Shown here: in pieces, positions 34,043 through 43,213 of the stretch
How the letters are laid out: every line of letters starts with the position of its first letter
Position numbering within the stretch: position 1 is the first letter of the stretch
NCBI GenBank assembly: GCA_905182405.1
Contig: CAJJBQ010000002.1
Coordinates: forward strand, 1,660,483-1,724,482
Direction of reading: 5' to 3'
Length of the DNA: 64,000 bases
DNA from: Akkermansiaceae bacterium
GTDB lineage: Bacteria; Verrucomicrobiota; Verrucomicrobiia; Verrucomicrobiales; Akkermansiaceae
Position numbers and translations under genes: made by a program
Notes under the pieces: model-generated
The model's input: only the letters and a program-made list of their open reading frames with translations
The model's database searches: none
Told to the model about the DNA's origin: nothing

Positions 34043-37000
34043 ATGGCAAGACTGTATTTTTCGGTTTCAAGTTTTCGGGCTTCTTTGAGACCTACTTTCT
34101 TAACAAGCCTTGTTACCCTTATCTCCATGACCACAACGGTCAAAGCGAGTGAAACAAGTCATTCGCTATCGGGCATTAACAGCAAACATCTCGGTCTTTT
34201 AGCCACCCACTGCGCGTCTTGCCACAACGAGAAGAAGAGCAAAGGAAAATTCCGAATTGATAAACTTAGCCTCACCATTCAAACGACAGCCGATGCGGAA
34301 CGATGGCAAAAGGTGCTCAATGCCCTTAATGCCGGCGAGATGCCACCCGAGGATGAAGAGCAAGTTCCACCTTTGGCAAAAGCAGATCTGGTTGATGACC
34401 TAGGACAGGCGATGGTCTCCTTGCGAAAGAAAATGAGCGACCGCCATGGAGAAATCGCTATGAGCCGCCTTAATCGACGCGAATACCGTAATACTCTCCG
34501 CGAATTACTTGGCGTCGAAATTAATGTCAGCCAATTACCCGCAGATCATGGTCTTGGTAACTATGACACTTCCGGCAGCAGCCTCTACATTTCAAGTAAC
34601 CAAATTGAATCGTATTTGGAATTAGGACGCGAGGCAGTAGAGGAAGCAATCGACCGTTACCTTGCACGCGGAGTTGCCGTCAACCACCGGCACGAAGGCG
34701 AAGAGCTGACCAAAAAATACCGGGCACATTTCAAAAAATGGGATACCTCAACAAAATGGCGAAGTGAACTCGCAAAAGCAGGGTCCCAAACAGTGAATAA
34801 AAAAATCTATGAATCACTAAAAAAGAAACATCCGACCCGACAAGATAAACATCTTCCCTTCTATCTCCACTTTGATGAGATATCGGGAGCGCCACCAGTC
34901 CCCAGTGATAATGCCTTTCGTTTTTTCGACAACCCCACTCGGGTCGATCAATTTATCAGTGCTTCCGCACCCAATCATTCTTATCTCAAAAGATACCTGA
35001 ATCTGCCAAAAATTGAGCAAGGTGCCTTCATCACGATACCGACCATTCATCCAAATCAATTGCCCACAGGGTATATCGAATACCATCTCCCTCCGGGTTG
35101 GCCACCCGGAAAATATAAAGTGAGATTTCGAGCTGCACGCGCGGACAATGCACCTGAGGACCGTCGCTTTCTGGAATTTGGACTGCGTGTGCGTAATGTA
35201 GACTTATTAAGTGCCCATGAAGTGACCGGAACCATGGAGAACCCCCAAATAATCGAGACTTCATTAGAAATCACGCGCAAGCATTCTCTGGGCGAAAACC
35301 GCGACGAGAGGCAAATTTATCTCCGTGAAAAAGGGATGCATCATCAATTCCACTACCCGCGCAAAGTATTCGCGGAAACTAAAAAACGAAACGGATATGG
35401 CCCCGAATATGTCTTTTGGATCGACTGGCTAGAGGTTGAACGTGTCACTACAGAAGACCACTCGCTTCCAGAAGGCATGCAAACAGTGGTCCAGTTATTA
35501 AATCGCGAGAAGTTGGTTGAAGAGCGTTCCGAGGAAGGTCTCTTTATCCATCAAACAGGCGGAATTAAGGCCCAAAGGATCCGTATTATTAACCCAGATG
35601 CCGGTGACAACGACTTCCTCCACCTTCGTGAAGTACAAGTAATGAGTGAAGGTAAGAATATCGCACTAGAGGGAACTGCCTCACAGAGTTCCACCCACGG
35701 TAATGAAAATGAACGGGGCGCAAAAAGTGCAATCGATGGAGACATGACGAGTATCAATCACACTTCGAATATTACTAACTCCGGAGAATGGTGGGAGGTC
35801 GATCTTGGCCGCGAAGTGTTAATCGATGAAGTCCGTATTTACAACCGGAACGACAGCCCAACGATAGAGTCTCGCCTTAAAGATTACATCCTGGAAATCA
35901 TAGACGCGAAAGGGGAACCTCAGGGAAATAACTATCCAAGAACCGCAGAGCTCGCCGCCTGCTTCAAAGAATTTTCAACCCAAGCATTTCGGGGAGAACA
36001 GGCAGACCAAAGCTTTATCGATCGTCTCCTAAACTATTATCACGCTAAACGAAAAGTCGATGGGCTTAAACATCGGGAGGCCCTCACCAGCACCTTGGCG
36101 ATCGTCTTGAGTTCCCCAATGTTTCTCTATAAGTCCGAGTCCTCTTTGCAGAACCAACAAATAATCAGCCAGCAAGAACTCGCCCAACGACTCTCTTATT
36201 TTCTGTGGAGCGCCCCGGCCGACTCCACACTGATAAAGCTGGCAAGCGCTGGCAAACTATCTGACTCCAAAGTCCTCCGCCAACAAACTGACCGACTACT
36301 CGAGGATCCACGATCTACCGCAATGATCCACGGGCTTGTTCATCAATGGCTAGATATGGAGCGACTCGATTTCTTTAACGTTAATCTAATTAAGCATCGA
36401 ACTTACGACAATAGTGTGAAGATGGCCGTTCGCGACGAAGTTTATCAAACCTCATCTTTTCTTCTCGCAGAAGACCGTAGTATCACGGAACTGTTATCGG
36501 CGGACTATGTGGTGATCAACAACCTTCTGGCCCAATTCTATGGGATCCCTAACGTCGAAGGCGACCACTTCAGAAAGGTGGCTCTTACAAAAAACTCGCC
36601 ACGAGGCGGCTTGCTAGGCATGGCGGCGATTCACCTCATGGGCGGAAATGGCGACGAATCGAGTCCGGTCGAACGCGGGGCCTGGGTCCTCCGGAAACTA
36701 CTCCATCAACCACCTCCGCCCGCTCCTGCCAACGTTCCCAACTTAGCCAGACTTTCGGATAAAGTCCTCACCACGCGCGATCGCTTGAGGGCTCACCAGG
36801 AACTCCCGCAATGCGCCAGCTGTCATCGCAAAATCGATCCAATCGGATTTGGTCTGGAAAATTTCAACGCGGTTGGTTTGTGGCGAACCGAAAACAGCTA
36901 TGAACCTCAGGACAAAGAAGGAGAAAGGAAAGCCTGGAAGATCAATCCCAGTGGCCAAATCCACAACGGTCCGAATTTTTCCGACTACTTTGGTTTACGT

Positions 37001-37198
37001 AACCATATTGCCGCTCACTCGGATGCCTTTGCTCACAGCTTCACCTCGGCTGCGATCGAGTACGGAATGGGTCGACCGATTGGTTTTAGTGATCAAATAT
37101 TTCTTCAGGAGATCGTAAAACAGTCGAAAGACCAAAACTACACATTCCGATCTTTCTTCCACGCCTTGGTGCAACACGATAACTTCAAACTAAAGTAG
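34043..37198 (+). CDS. Planctomycete-type cytochrome protein (PSCyt1-DUF1587-DUF1592-DUF1588-DUF1585) with F5/8C-like insert
   Basis: The product is 1051 residues, with a signal-like N-terminus (TFLTSLVTLISMTTTVKASE). The first haem-binding motif is THCASCHNEKKSKGKFRIDK (CxxCH). DUF1587 follows (RLNRREYRNTLRELLGVEIN). The central part includes a 90-110-residue discoidin/F5-8C-like domain (AQRIRIINPDAGDNDFLHLR; EVQVMSEGKNIALEGTASQS; WWEVDLGREVLIDEVRIYNR). Then come the DUF1592-type region (LAQRLSYFLWSAPADSTLIK), the DUF1588 region with a second CxxCH (PQCASCHRKIDPIGFGLENF) and DUF1585 at the end (SAAIEYGMGRPIGFSDQIFL). Such proteins sit with DUF1552 partners throughout PVC genomes and are thought to act in polysaccharide or electron-transfer processes; the reaction is not established. 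DUF1552 follows 4 bases after the stop. Confidence 0.9.
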   Translation: MARLYFSVSSFRASLRPTFLTSLVTLISMTTTVKASETSHSLSGINSKHLGLLATHCASCHNEKKSKGKFRIDKLSLTIQTTADAERWQKVLNALNAGEMPPEDEEQVPPLAKADLVDDLGQAMVSLRKKMSDRHGEIAMSRLNRREYRNTLRELLGVEINVSQLPADHGLGNYDTSGSSLYISSNQIESYLELGREAVEEAIDRYLARGVAVNHRHEGEELTKKYRAHFKKWDTSTKWRSELAKAGSQTVNKKIYESLKKKHPTRQDKHLPFYLHFDEISGAPPVPSDNAFRFFDNPTRVDQFISASAPNHSYLKRYLNLPKIEQGAFITIPTIHPNQLPTGYIEYHLPPGWPPGKYKVRFRAARADNAPEDRRFLEFGLRVRNVDLLSAHEVTGTMENPQIIETSLEITRKHSLGENRDERQIYLREKGMHHQFHYPRKVFAETKKRNGYGPEYVFWIDWLEVERVTTEDHSLPEGMQTVVQLLNREKLVEERSEEGLFIHQTGGIKAQRIRIINPDAGDNDFLHLREVQVMSEGKNIALEGTASQSSTHGNENERGAKSAIDGDMTSINHTSNITNSGEWWEVDLGREVLIDEVRIYNRNDSPTIESRLKDYILEIIDAKGEPQGNNYPRTAELAACFKEFSTQAFRGEQADQSFIDRLLNYYHAKRKVDGLKHREALTSTLAIVLSSPMFLYKSESSLQNQQIISQQELAQRLSYFLWSAPADSTLIKLASAGKLSDSKVLRQQTDRLLEDPRSTAMIHGLVHQWLDMERLDFFNVNLIKHRTYDNSVKMAVRDEVYQTSSFLLAEDRSITELLSADYVVINNLLAQFYGIPNVEGDHFRKVALTKNSPRGGLLGMAAIHLMGGNGDESSPVERGAWVLRKLLHQPPPPAPANVPNLARLSDKVLTTRDRLRAHQELPQCASCHRKIDPIGFGLENFNAVGLWRTENSYEPQDKEGERKAWKINPSGQIHNGPNFSDYFGLRNHIAAHSDAFAHSFTSAAIEYGMGRPIGFSDQIFLQEIVKQSKDQNYTFRSFFHALVQHDNFKLK

Positions 37199-37202
37199 TC
37201 TT

Positions 37203-38492
37203 ATGAATCATCCGATGGGCCGACGCCCTTTCCTCCGATCTGCAGCCGGATTCCTAGCTCTTCCAGCGTTAGATCTTTTCGCCGAAAATCGCCCTCGTCA
37301 GACCAAGGCTCCGGCCAAGCGGATGGTCTTTCTTAGCTTTGGTTGGGGTGTCACCGAGGAAAGTTGGTATCCGGATATCACCAAACCGGGCGACGCTTAC
37401 AAAATGCCGACTGGTCTCGCTCCCCTTGAGCGCCATCGTCAAGACTTCTCAATTGTCCAAGGCCTTTGGCATAAGTATAGCCTCTTCAACGATGCTGGAC
37501 ATTCGGGCAGCACATTCTGGCTAACTGGTGCCAATCGATTTGCGCAACCGGGCGTAAGCTTCGCCAATACCATTTCTGTCGATCAGGTAGCAGCCCAAGA
37601 ATTCGGCAAACACACGCGCTTTGATTCCATCCAGATCAATGGCGGCGGAAACGTCAACGGTGATGGTCACGGTCCTGGGCTATCCATGTCATGGGACTCG
37701 AAAGGTAAACCATTAGGGGGCCAAAATCATCCGGTCCAATTATATCGTCACTTGTTTTCCGGCAGTGAGATTCCACTTGAGCAAGTGCAGCAGCGATTAT
37801 CCGAGAAACGCAGTGTGCTAGACACGATGATGGGGAACGCCAAACAACTTGAGAAAAAATTGGGGCACACCGATAAAGACAAACTGGACGAGTATTTTGA
37901 AAGCATTCGAAAACTTGAAAACCGAATCGCTAAGGAAGAGGCCTGGCTCGACGTCCCTCGCCCTAAAGCACCAATCTCCGAACCCAAGGTGAACAATGGT
38001 CGGGAACTTGTCGAAGCCACCTACGATCTAATGGTCCTGGCCATGCAAACAGACAGCACCCGGATCATGACCTTCCGTCAACCAGTCCAAAGTTTGCTCA
38101 ACAGCGAAAACATCGCTGTCGGCGGTCACGACATCAGTCACTACCACGGGAATTCCGAGAAGATGCATGCTTCTAAACAGCGGGATCTTGTCCAGAGCGA
38201 ACTACTGGCCGGCTTTATCGATCGACTCAAAAAAACGAAAGAAGCAGATGGCTCCAGCCTGTTCGATCACCTCTCCCTTGTCTACGGCAGCAACCTCAGA
38301 ACCAGTCATTCGGTGGACAACTGCCCAACCCTCGTTGCTGGAGGCGCATCAGGAATCAAGCTTGGACACAACCATGTTATGGAAAATGAGACTCCGTTGA
38401 ATAATCTTTGGTTGTCATTACTCAATCAACTCGACATTCGAACGAAGAAACACGGCGACAGCACCGGAGTTCTAGAAAAAATTATGGCCTAG
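37203..38492 (+). CDS. DUF1552 protein, Tat-type secreted partner of the preceding cytochrome
   Basis: The product is 429 residues. The N-terminus MNHPMGRRPFLRSAAGFLAL-PAL has an RR pair followed by a hydrophobic stretch, a Tat-like signal. The body (KRMVFLSFGWGVTEESWYPD; FSIVQGLWHKYSLFNDAGHS; FDSIQINGGGNVNGDGHGPG; GHDISHYHGNSEKMHASKQR; LSLVYGSNLRTSHSVDNCPT) is the DUF1552 family. It is translationally close to the upstream cytochrome gene (4-base gap), the standard pairing in Verrucomicrobiota and Planctomycetota. The enzymatic role is not known. Confidence 0.9.
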   Translation: MNHPMGRRPFLRSAAGFLALPALDLFAENRPRQTKAPAKRMVFLSFGWGVTEESWYPDITKPGDAYKMPTGLAPLERHRQDFSIVQGLWHKYSLFNDAGHSGSTFWLTGANRFAQPGVSFANTISVDQVAAQEFGKHTRFDSIQINGGGNVNGDGHGPGLSMSWDSKGKPLGGQNHPVQLYRHLFSGSEIPLEQVQQRLSEKRSVLDTMMGNAKQLEKKLGHTDKDKLDEYFESIRKLENRIAKEEAWLDVPRPKAPISEPKVNNGRELVEATYDLMVLAMQTDSTRIMTFRQPVQSLLNSENIAVGGHDISHYHGNSEKMHASKQRDLVQSELLAGFIDRLKKTKEADGSSLFDHLSLVYGSNLRTSHSVDNCPTLVAGGASGIKLGHNHVMENETPLNNLWLSLLNQLDIRTKKHGDSTGVLEKIMA

Positions 38493-38541
38493 AATCTCTT
38501 TAATCGCTGACCCGCTCTTCAGAGCTAGTATTTTTGCTGAA

Positions 38542-39150
38542 TTAATAAGACCCATTGGTCCTAAACATCTTTTTCTTGGAAGCACGAGGTTTGCTGAGAC
38601 AACGACGTTGGGCAGGAGTGAGTTTATTTCCTTTCTTAACCTCTGGATAGCAATCCAAGTGGGACTCCTTCCGGCATCCGCCGATGGAGTATTGGGAAGA
38701 TCAGGATAGGTATTGTGAATGAGCTTCCAATGCTGATTCGCAACCGCACGGCCATGATCCTCGAAATCGTGCCAGTGATCCTCTGAGAAAGCATACTCAC
38801 GGGTGATCTTCCGGGCATCTTTCAGGATAGGTAAAAACTGGTTCCTTCGAATGATTCCAGTGACTTTAAACCCGTGATTTCAAGAAAAGAGGGAGCGATA
38901 TCGACCGAAGACATGAGGCACGTCGTTTTCTGTCCTAGCTTGATTTTGGCAGGCCACTTCACGATCCACGGAGTGGGGAATACCTCCATCATAAAGTGTG
39001 GTCTTGTCTCCTGGGAAAGGACGTCCGTTGTCACTGATAAAAACAATCATGGTATTTTTGCTCACCCCCTGCCTCTCCAATTCAGCGTGCAATTTTCTCA
39101 AGCTGAAGATCAGTGCTCTTGTGATGACAGGGTTAATAAATAGTGTTGAT
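38542..39150 (-). pseudogene. Sulfatase, 5'-truncated and frameshifted
   Basis: The minus strand reads KLHAELERQGVSKNTMIVFI-SDNGRPFPGDKTTLYDGGI, then in another frame TPWIVKWPAKIKLGQKT, CLMSSVDIAPSFLEITGL and SLESFEGTSF, then in a third frame REYAFSEDHWHDFEDHGRAV-ANQHWKLIHNTYPDLP, and finally KKGNKLTPAQRRCLSKPRAS-KKKMF with a stop at 38542. This is the C-terminal ~220 residues of a type I sulfatase (family with IRTPWIVKWP... and YAF.E..WHD.EDHGRAV). The N-terminal part with the CxPSR active site is missing. Truncation ends where the MFS gene begins. Confidence 0.82.
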
Positions 39151-39153
39151 TTA

Positions 39154-40356
39154 TTACAGTGATTGTCGGGAGGGTATCTTGGTGAACCAGGCACAGATTG
39201 CGACTAAGGCAAACACGGGCGCTGCACTAGTCATAGCGGAAAAGTAGCTGCCGAGGCGCTGCTGGACATCGGCCAACCACCAGGGCCCTAAAGCTGAAGC
39301 TATGACAGCCAAAACTTGGGCGCAGCCCTGGATTTTTCCGAGGTGGGTATGCCCAAAGGCTTGACCAAAGCCAGTAAAGAACAGCACAGAAAACACCCCA
39401 CCACAGAAGCCAAAAATACTGGCATGCATGATGACCTGCCAGTCTGATTGCAAGTGGCTGTATATGAGCATCACACTGGTTAGAATCGCAAGGCTCACAG
39501 CCATCACACGTGGTAATCCGACTCGGCGCACCGACCATGCTGCTACCAGGTTACCTACTAAGCCGGCACTCATCAGCCCTGCCATAGCATAACGAAATGT
39601 CTCCTGGCCAAAGCCTAATTCTTGCAAGATGGATTCATTGAACAAACTCACACTTGCGATTAAACCGCCATACAAAGCCATTCCAATTCCAAAGACCCAG
39701 AAGCACGGCGTGCGCAGGGCTTCTCGTAATGTGAGAACGGCCTCGTTACTGAGCTCTTCGCTGGCTTGGTGAGACGGGTCTCCTCGTCCCGCTAATGCGA
39801 CACACAGTAAGCCCAATGTGAGGACTGATAGGCCTATTGTCATCCACACCTTGCGCCAGCCATCGATCGCAATTTGCGCCTGGGCACCCACAATCGCTAC
39901 ACTGAAACCTATAGCCACGATTACAGAGAAGACACCCATGGCGATTGCTAAGCGGGTGGTGAACCATTTACCAACGCTGGTGACGCTGATAGTCGATAGC
40001 GCACTTTGCCCAACCGCACGCGTCAGAATTAAAAATGCCATGATGGTAGCCGCCGTCACCCACTGGCTCATGGCCATGACCAAGCAGCCTAATAAGATCA
40101 ATGTCCCTGAGAGGGTGACATGTATGCCGAAACGATCGGTGAGCGGTCCAGCGATTAAGGCACCAATTGTGCCTAGTAAGGTGGCAATCATGTTGAGCCT
40201 CGCGTATTCAGTCCGAGCCATGCCAAACTCAGCGATTAAAGATTCTGTAATTAGCCCTAGACCAACCGTTCGTCCAGGCAAGGTGGCGACCATGGCCAGC
40301 GCTGCGAGCACGACTATTAACCATCCGTAGTAGGGCTTTTGGGTTTTGGAAGTCAC
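39154..40356 (-). CDS. MFS transporter
   Basis: The product is 400 residues starting with GTG at 40356 (MTSKTQKPYYGWLIVVLAAL). Twelve membrane segments are visible, with the loop 2-3 motif GPLTDRFGIHVT. The profile resembles the monocarboxylate/oxalate-formate-antiporter-like MFS group (YYGWLIVVLAALAMVATLPG; RFGIHVTLSGTLILLGCLVM; SVGKWFTTRLAIAMGVFSVI). The substrate is not evident. Its 3' end adjoins the truncated sulfatase, suggesting that insertion of a segment carrying this gene removed the sulfatase N-terminus. Dispersed repeat copy G lies 83 bases upstream of the start. Confidence 0.83.
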   Translation of the reverse strand: MTSKTQKPYYGWLIVVLAALAMVATLPGRTVGLGLITESLIAEFGMARTEYARLNMIATLLGTIGALIAGPLTDRFGIHVTLSGTLILLGCLVMAMSQWVTAATIMAFLILTRAVGQSALSTISVTSVGKWFTTRLAIAMGVFSVIVAIGFSVAIVGAQAQIAIDGWRKVWMTIGLSVLTLGLLCVALAGRGDPSHQASEELSNEAVLTLREALRTPCFWVFGIGMALYGGLIASVSLFNESILQELGFGQETFRYAMAGLMSAGLVGNLVAAWSVRRVGLPRVMAVSLAILTSVMLIYSHLQSDWQVIMHASIFGFCGGVFSVLFFTGFGQAFGHTHLGKIQGCAQVLAVIASALGPWWLADVQQRLGSYFSAMTSAAPVFALVAICAWFTKIPSRQSL

Positions 40357-40438
40357 GCTAACACCTAAACAACCAACGCAAGGGTTGGCCAGCCCGACCT
40401 TCGATTCAATATCCTTCTGTCAGAACTTTCTGAGAAAA

Positions 40439-40512
40439 CCCCTTTCGCCCCCCTCCGCTCCGGTCCAAAGGCGGCTTCAAGACCCTCCCGCCAATAGCAA
40501 TTTCCTAGCAGT
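40439..40512 (+). repeat. Dispersed repeat, good copy (copy G)
   Basis: CCCCTTTCGCCCCCCTCCGC, TCCGGTCCAAAGGCGGCTTC, AAGACCCTCCCGCCAATAGC, AATTTCCTAGCAGT. It is nearly identical to copy F 6.6 kb upstream, and the two bracket the cytochrome/DUF1552/sulfatase/MFS block. Confidence 0.88.
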
Positions 40513-40787
40513 CATCCCGAATAGTTCCCCACCAGCCTGCGCTCTTAAGTCGGCCAGCATCACGTCCCTCTTAATCTTTCCCGCCCTCACGGATTTGCTT
40601 TATCACCTTGCCAGCGAGCTTAGCTCGGAGATACAAGATCCCCGATGGCACGTAGCGAACTAAATTTTCTGAAACCCTCTCCCAATCTTTTGACATGCCC
40701 AAAGAGTGCAGTTCTTTGCAACAAAGGTGTACAAATGGGAGTCTTCAGAGGCCTTATTTTCACCTAACTCATTCATTAACAGTGCTC

Positions 40788-40862
40788 GCTCCCGTAGTTC
40801 AACGGATAGAACAAGGGTTTCCTAAACCTTAGATAGAGGTTCGATTCCTCTCGGGAGCGCCA
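40788..40862 (+). tRNA. tRNA-Arg (anticodon CCT), CCA encoded
   Basis: Acceptor GCTCCCG pairs with CGGGAGC; the D arm has GTTCAACGGATAGAAC; anticodon stem AGGGT/ACCTT encloses TTCCTAA with anticodon CCT; the T arm has GAGGTTCGATTCCTC. The 3' end GCCA is encoded. It reads AGG codons. It lies 19 bases before ftsY and may share its transcript. Confidence 0.95.
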
Positions 40863-40881
40863 TTTTTTTTCCACGACTCTC

Positions 40882-41733
40882 ATGGCTGGCTTCTTTAAAA
40901 AACTGATCAATCGCATCACCAACACCGCGGAGATCGATTGGGATGATCTTGAAGCCGAACTGATCTCCGGCGATTTAGGCGTTCGGCTATCGCTCGAAAT
41001 CGTAGAAGAGCTCAAAGGCCTCGGCCGCAAGGTTTCTCCTGAAGACGTCGTCCAAGTGACTCGCGATCGCATCGCCGAACTTTTCCCTGAAGACCAAGGA
41101 CCACTCACTCCTGGAACCGAAGGCAAACCCACCGTAATTCTCATGGTCGGGGTGAACGGTGTAGGTAAGACAACTTCCTGCGCAAAGCTCGGCTCGCTCC
41201 TCCAACAGCAATGTTACTCCGTGTCAATGGCCGCTGCCGATACCTTCCGCGCAGCTGCGGTGGAGCAACTGGTCCGCTGGGGCGAGCGCCTCAACCTTCC
41301 CGTTATCACCGGCGCGCATGAAGCCGACCCCTCATCGGTTTGTTACCTAGCGCATCAGCAAGCAATCAAACGAGGCGACCATTTCCTCCTCTGCGACACT
41401 GCCGGACGCCTGCACACGAGGCACAATCTGATGGAGGAGCTTTCCAAAATTAAGCGCACCATTAGCAAGCAAGACCCTGATGCTCCTCATCATACTTTCC
41501 TTGTAGTCGACGCCACCACCGGCGGCAACGCCCTCAATCAAGCCAAGGAGTTTGGCAAAGCCGTTCCCCTCGATGGACTCATCATCACGAAGATGGATGG
41601 CTCAGGAAAAGGCGGCATTGCTGCCGGGATTCAAAAGGAACTCGGCATCCCGGCCCGCTTCATCGGCACAGGCGAGGAACCCGAAAAATTCGCGCGCTTT
41701 CAGAAAAAAGACTTCGTCAATAACATCCTCTAA
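40882..41733 (+). CDS. ftsY: Signal recognition particle receptor FtsY
   Basis: The product is 283 residues: the N domain (FFKKLINRITNTAEIDWDDL-EAELISGDLGV) plus the G domain, without the long acidic A domain of E. coli FtsY. GTPase motifs: GVNGVGKTTSCAKLGSLL (G1), ADTFRAAAVEQLVRWGER (G2), DTAGRLHTRHNLMEEL (G3), TKMDGSGKGG (G4) and RFIGTGEEPEKFARF (G5 region). It docks ribosome-SRP complexes at the membrane. The 3' end overlaps the decayed cutA gene by four bases, in convergent orientation. Confidence 0.96.
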   Translation: MAGFFKKLINRITNTAEIDWDDLEAELISGDLGVRLSLEIVEELKGLGRKVSPEDVVQVTRDRIAELFPEDQGPLTPGTEGKPTVILMVGVNGVGKTTSCAKLGSLLQQQCYSVSMAAADTFRAAAVEQLVRWGERLNLPVITGAHEADPSSVCYLAHQQAIKRGDHFLLCDTAGRLHTRHNLMEELSKIKRTISKQDPDAPHHTFLVVDATTGGNALNQAKEFGKAVPLDGLIITKMDGSGKGGIAAGIQKELGIPARFIGTGEEPEKFARFQKKDFVNNIL

Positions 41734-42026
41734 CTCTTCACGGATCTTCGGAGCCAATCCAAATAAGATTCGCTTCCCTCTTCCACCTCGAGCCCCAAAA
41801 TCTCCGGCACATCATAGGGATGAAGCTGGATTAAGACCTCTTCCACTTCTGAAACGGGGGGCTTCGTTGCTTTACTAATGCCAAGTAGTGTTTCAAAAGG
41901 AGGAAGTCTCTCCCGCAGGAAAAAGATTCAGGCAGGCTACGAGTTGCCTTTCCAGCAGAGCTGTGCCAATCTGTCGCCCCTCTTGCTACTGGGTAATGTT
42001 GTCAGAATGATTCGGGCATCAGGCAT
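41730..42026 (-). pseudogene. cutA: cutA (divalent-ion tolerance protein), decayed
   Basis: ATG 42026 opens MPDARIILTTLPSSKRGDRLAQ; the next recognisable piece, ALLERQLVACLNLFPAGETS, is one frame over, and after a short deletion the first frame resumes with ISKATKPPVSEVEEVLIQLHPYDVPEILGLE (shown here as parts) and ends SYLDWLRRSVKS and TAG at 41730. These are the three conserved CutA blocks (TTLP, ACxN and HPYDVPEI...YLDW) in order. The gene is 297 bases instead of ~320, with a frameshift after LAQ, a stop in each local frame and a lost segment around the central W-G-E region. It is convergent with ftsY and divergent from the kinase gene. Confidence 0.8.
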
Positions 42027-42043
42027 CTCGCAATTCTTTCGTC

Positions 42044-43213
42044 GTGAAATCCGCCGTCCTTGAAAAAATTCTCTCCCGGGTCGACCAGATCGAACCCGGC
42101 GAAGTGCAGGCGCTCCTTTCCCGCCTCGTCCGGGAAAAAGGCTTCCTCCAACAAGTCTTCGAAGCACTCCGCGAAGGCGTCCTCCTCCTCGATGAAGCCG
42201 GCCAAATCAGCTTTATCAACCAAGCCGCCTGCGGATTCTTCGGCACCACCTCCGAGCAAGCGCAAGGCCAGCACCTCGGGAAGATCGTCCGCGGCCTCGA
42301 ATGGAATCATTTAAAGGGGTCCTCCCGAAGCACCGTCAGCCGCGACCTCGAAGTCTTTTACCCCGAAAATCGCTACCTCAACTTCTACCTCTCCCCCATC
42401 GCCGAAGAAGAAGACGAAGCAGACTACGGCTACGTCATGCTTGTCCGTGATGTCACCAACGTCCGCGCTGAAGCCGCAGAAGAAATAGAATCCGAAAAGC
42501 TCAACGCCCTCACCCTCCTCGCCGCCGGAGTCGCTCACGAGATCGGAAACCCCCTCAACTCCCTCTCCCTCCACCTCCAACTCCTCGAGCGAAAAGTCCG
42601 CCACTTGGAAGAAGGCGACCAGCAATCCCTCGGCGACCACCTCAGCACCGCACGGAACGAAATCGTCCGCCTCGACACCATCCTTAAGCAGTTCCTCCAG
42701 GCCATTCGCCCCTCCGCCCCCGAGCGAAAACCCGACAATCTTCACAAAATCCTCCACGAAAGCCTCCAAGCCCTTCGCCCGGAACTCGAAAGCCGCGACA
42801 TCTCCGTAGCCCTCGATCTCGTCGGTGATATCCCCTTACTGGAACTCGACCGCACCCAAATCCAACAAGCCCTCTACAACCTCATCCGAAATGCCTATCA
42901 GGCGATCAGCCCTCCCAATGGAGAGATCACCATCCGCAGCTCGTCAAACGAATACGAGGTCACCCTCTCCATCAGCGACAACGGCACTGGGATGTCCCCC
43001 GAAGTCATGGGAGCCATCTTCGAACCCTTCCACACTACCAAAGCTGCCGGAAATGGCCTCGGGCTCCTCATCGTCCGCCGCATCGTCCGCGAACACGGTG
43101 GTGAATTGGAAGTGCAAAGCGAAGAAGAAGCCGGTACCACCGTGACGCTCTTTTTCCCAAGAACCAACAAACAAGTACGCCTTCTCGAAGACCAAGCGCC
43201 CATCGAAGTCTAA
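42044..43213 (+). CDS. PAS-containing sensor histidine kinase (NtrB/AtoS-like)
   Basis: The product is 389 residues starting with GTG 42044. Residues ~30-145 are a PAS domain (FEALREGVLLLDEAGQISFI; NQAACGFFG). No membrane segment, so it is cytoplasmic. The dimerisation/phosphoacceptor helix is LAAGVAHEIGNPLNSLSLHL with His at ~168. The HATPase has QIQQALYNLIRNAYQAISPP (N box), ISDNGTGMSP (G1) and FEPFHTTKAAGNGLGLLIVR (F and G2 boxes). Its stop and the next start overlap by one base (TAATG), so it is co-translated with the sigma-54 response regulator. Confidence 0.9.
   Translation: MKSAVLEKILSRVDQIEPGEVQALLSRLVREKGFLQQVFEALREGVLLLDEAGQISFINQAACGFFGTTSEQAQGQHLGKIVRGLEWNHLKGSSRSTVSRDLEVFYPENRYLNFYLSPIAEEEDEADYGYVMLVRDVTNVRAEAAEEIESEKLNALTLLAAGVAHEIGNPLNSLSLHLQLLERKVRHLEEGDQQSLGDHLSTARNEIVRLDTILKQFLQAIRPSAPERKPDNLHKILHESLQALRPELESRDISVALDLVGDIPLLELDRTQIQQALYNLIRNAYQAISPPNGEITIRSSSNEYEVTLSISDNGTGMSPEVMGAIFEPFHTTKAAGNGLGLLIVRRIVREHGGELEVQSEEEAGTTVTLFFPRTNKQVRLLEDQAPIEV

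Noticed and set aside
1495..40512. Repeat family as integron attC sites
   Set aside because: No RYYYAAC or GTTRRRY core sites are present, and the genes between copies lie in both orientations, unlike an integron cassette array.
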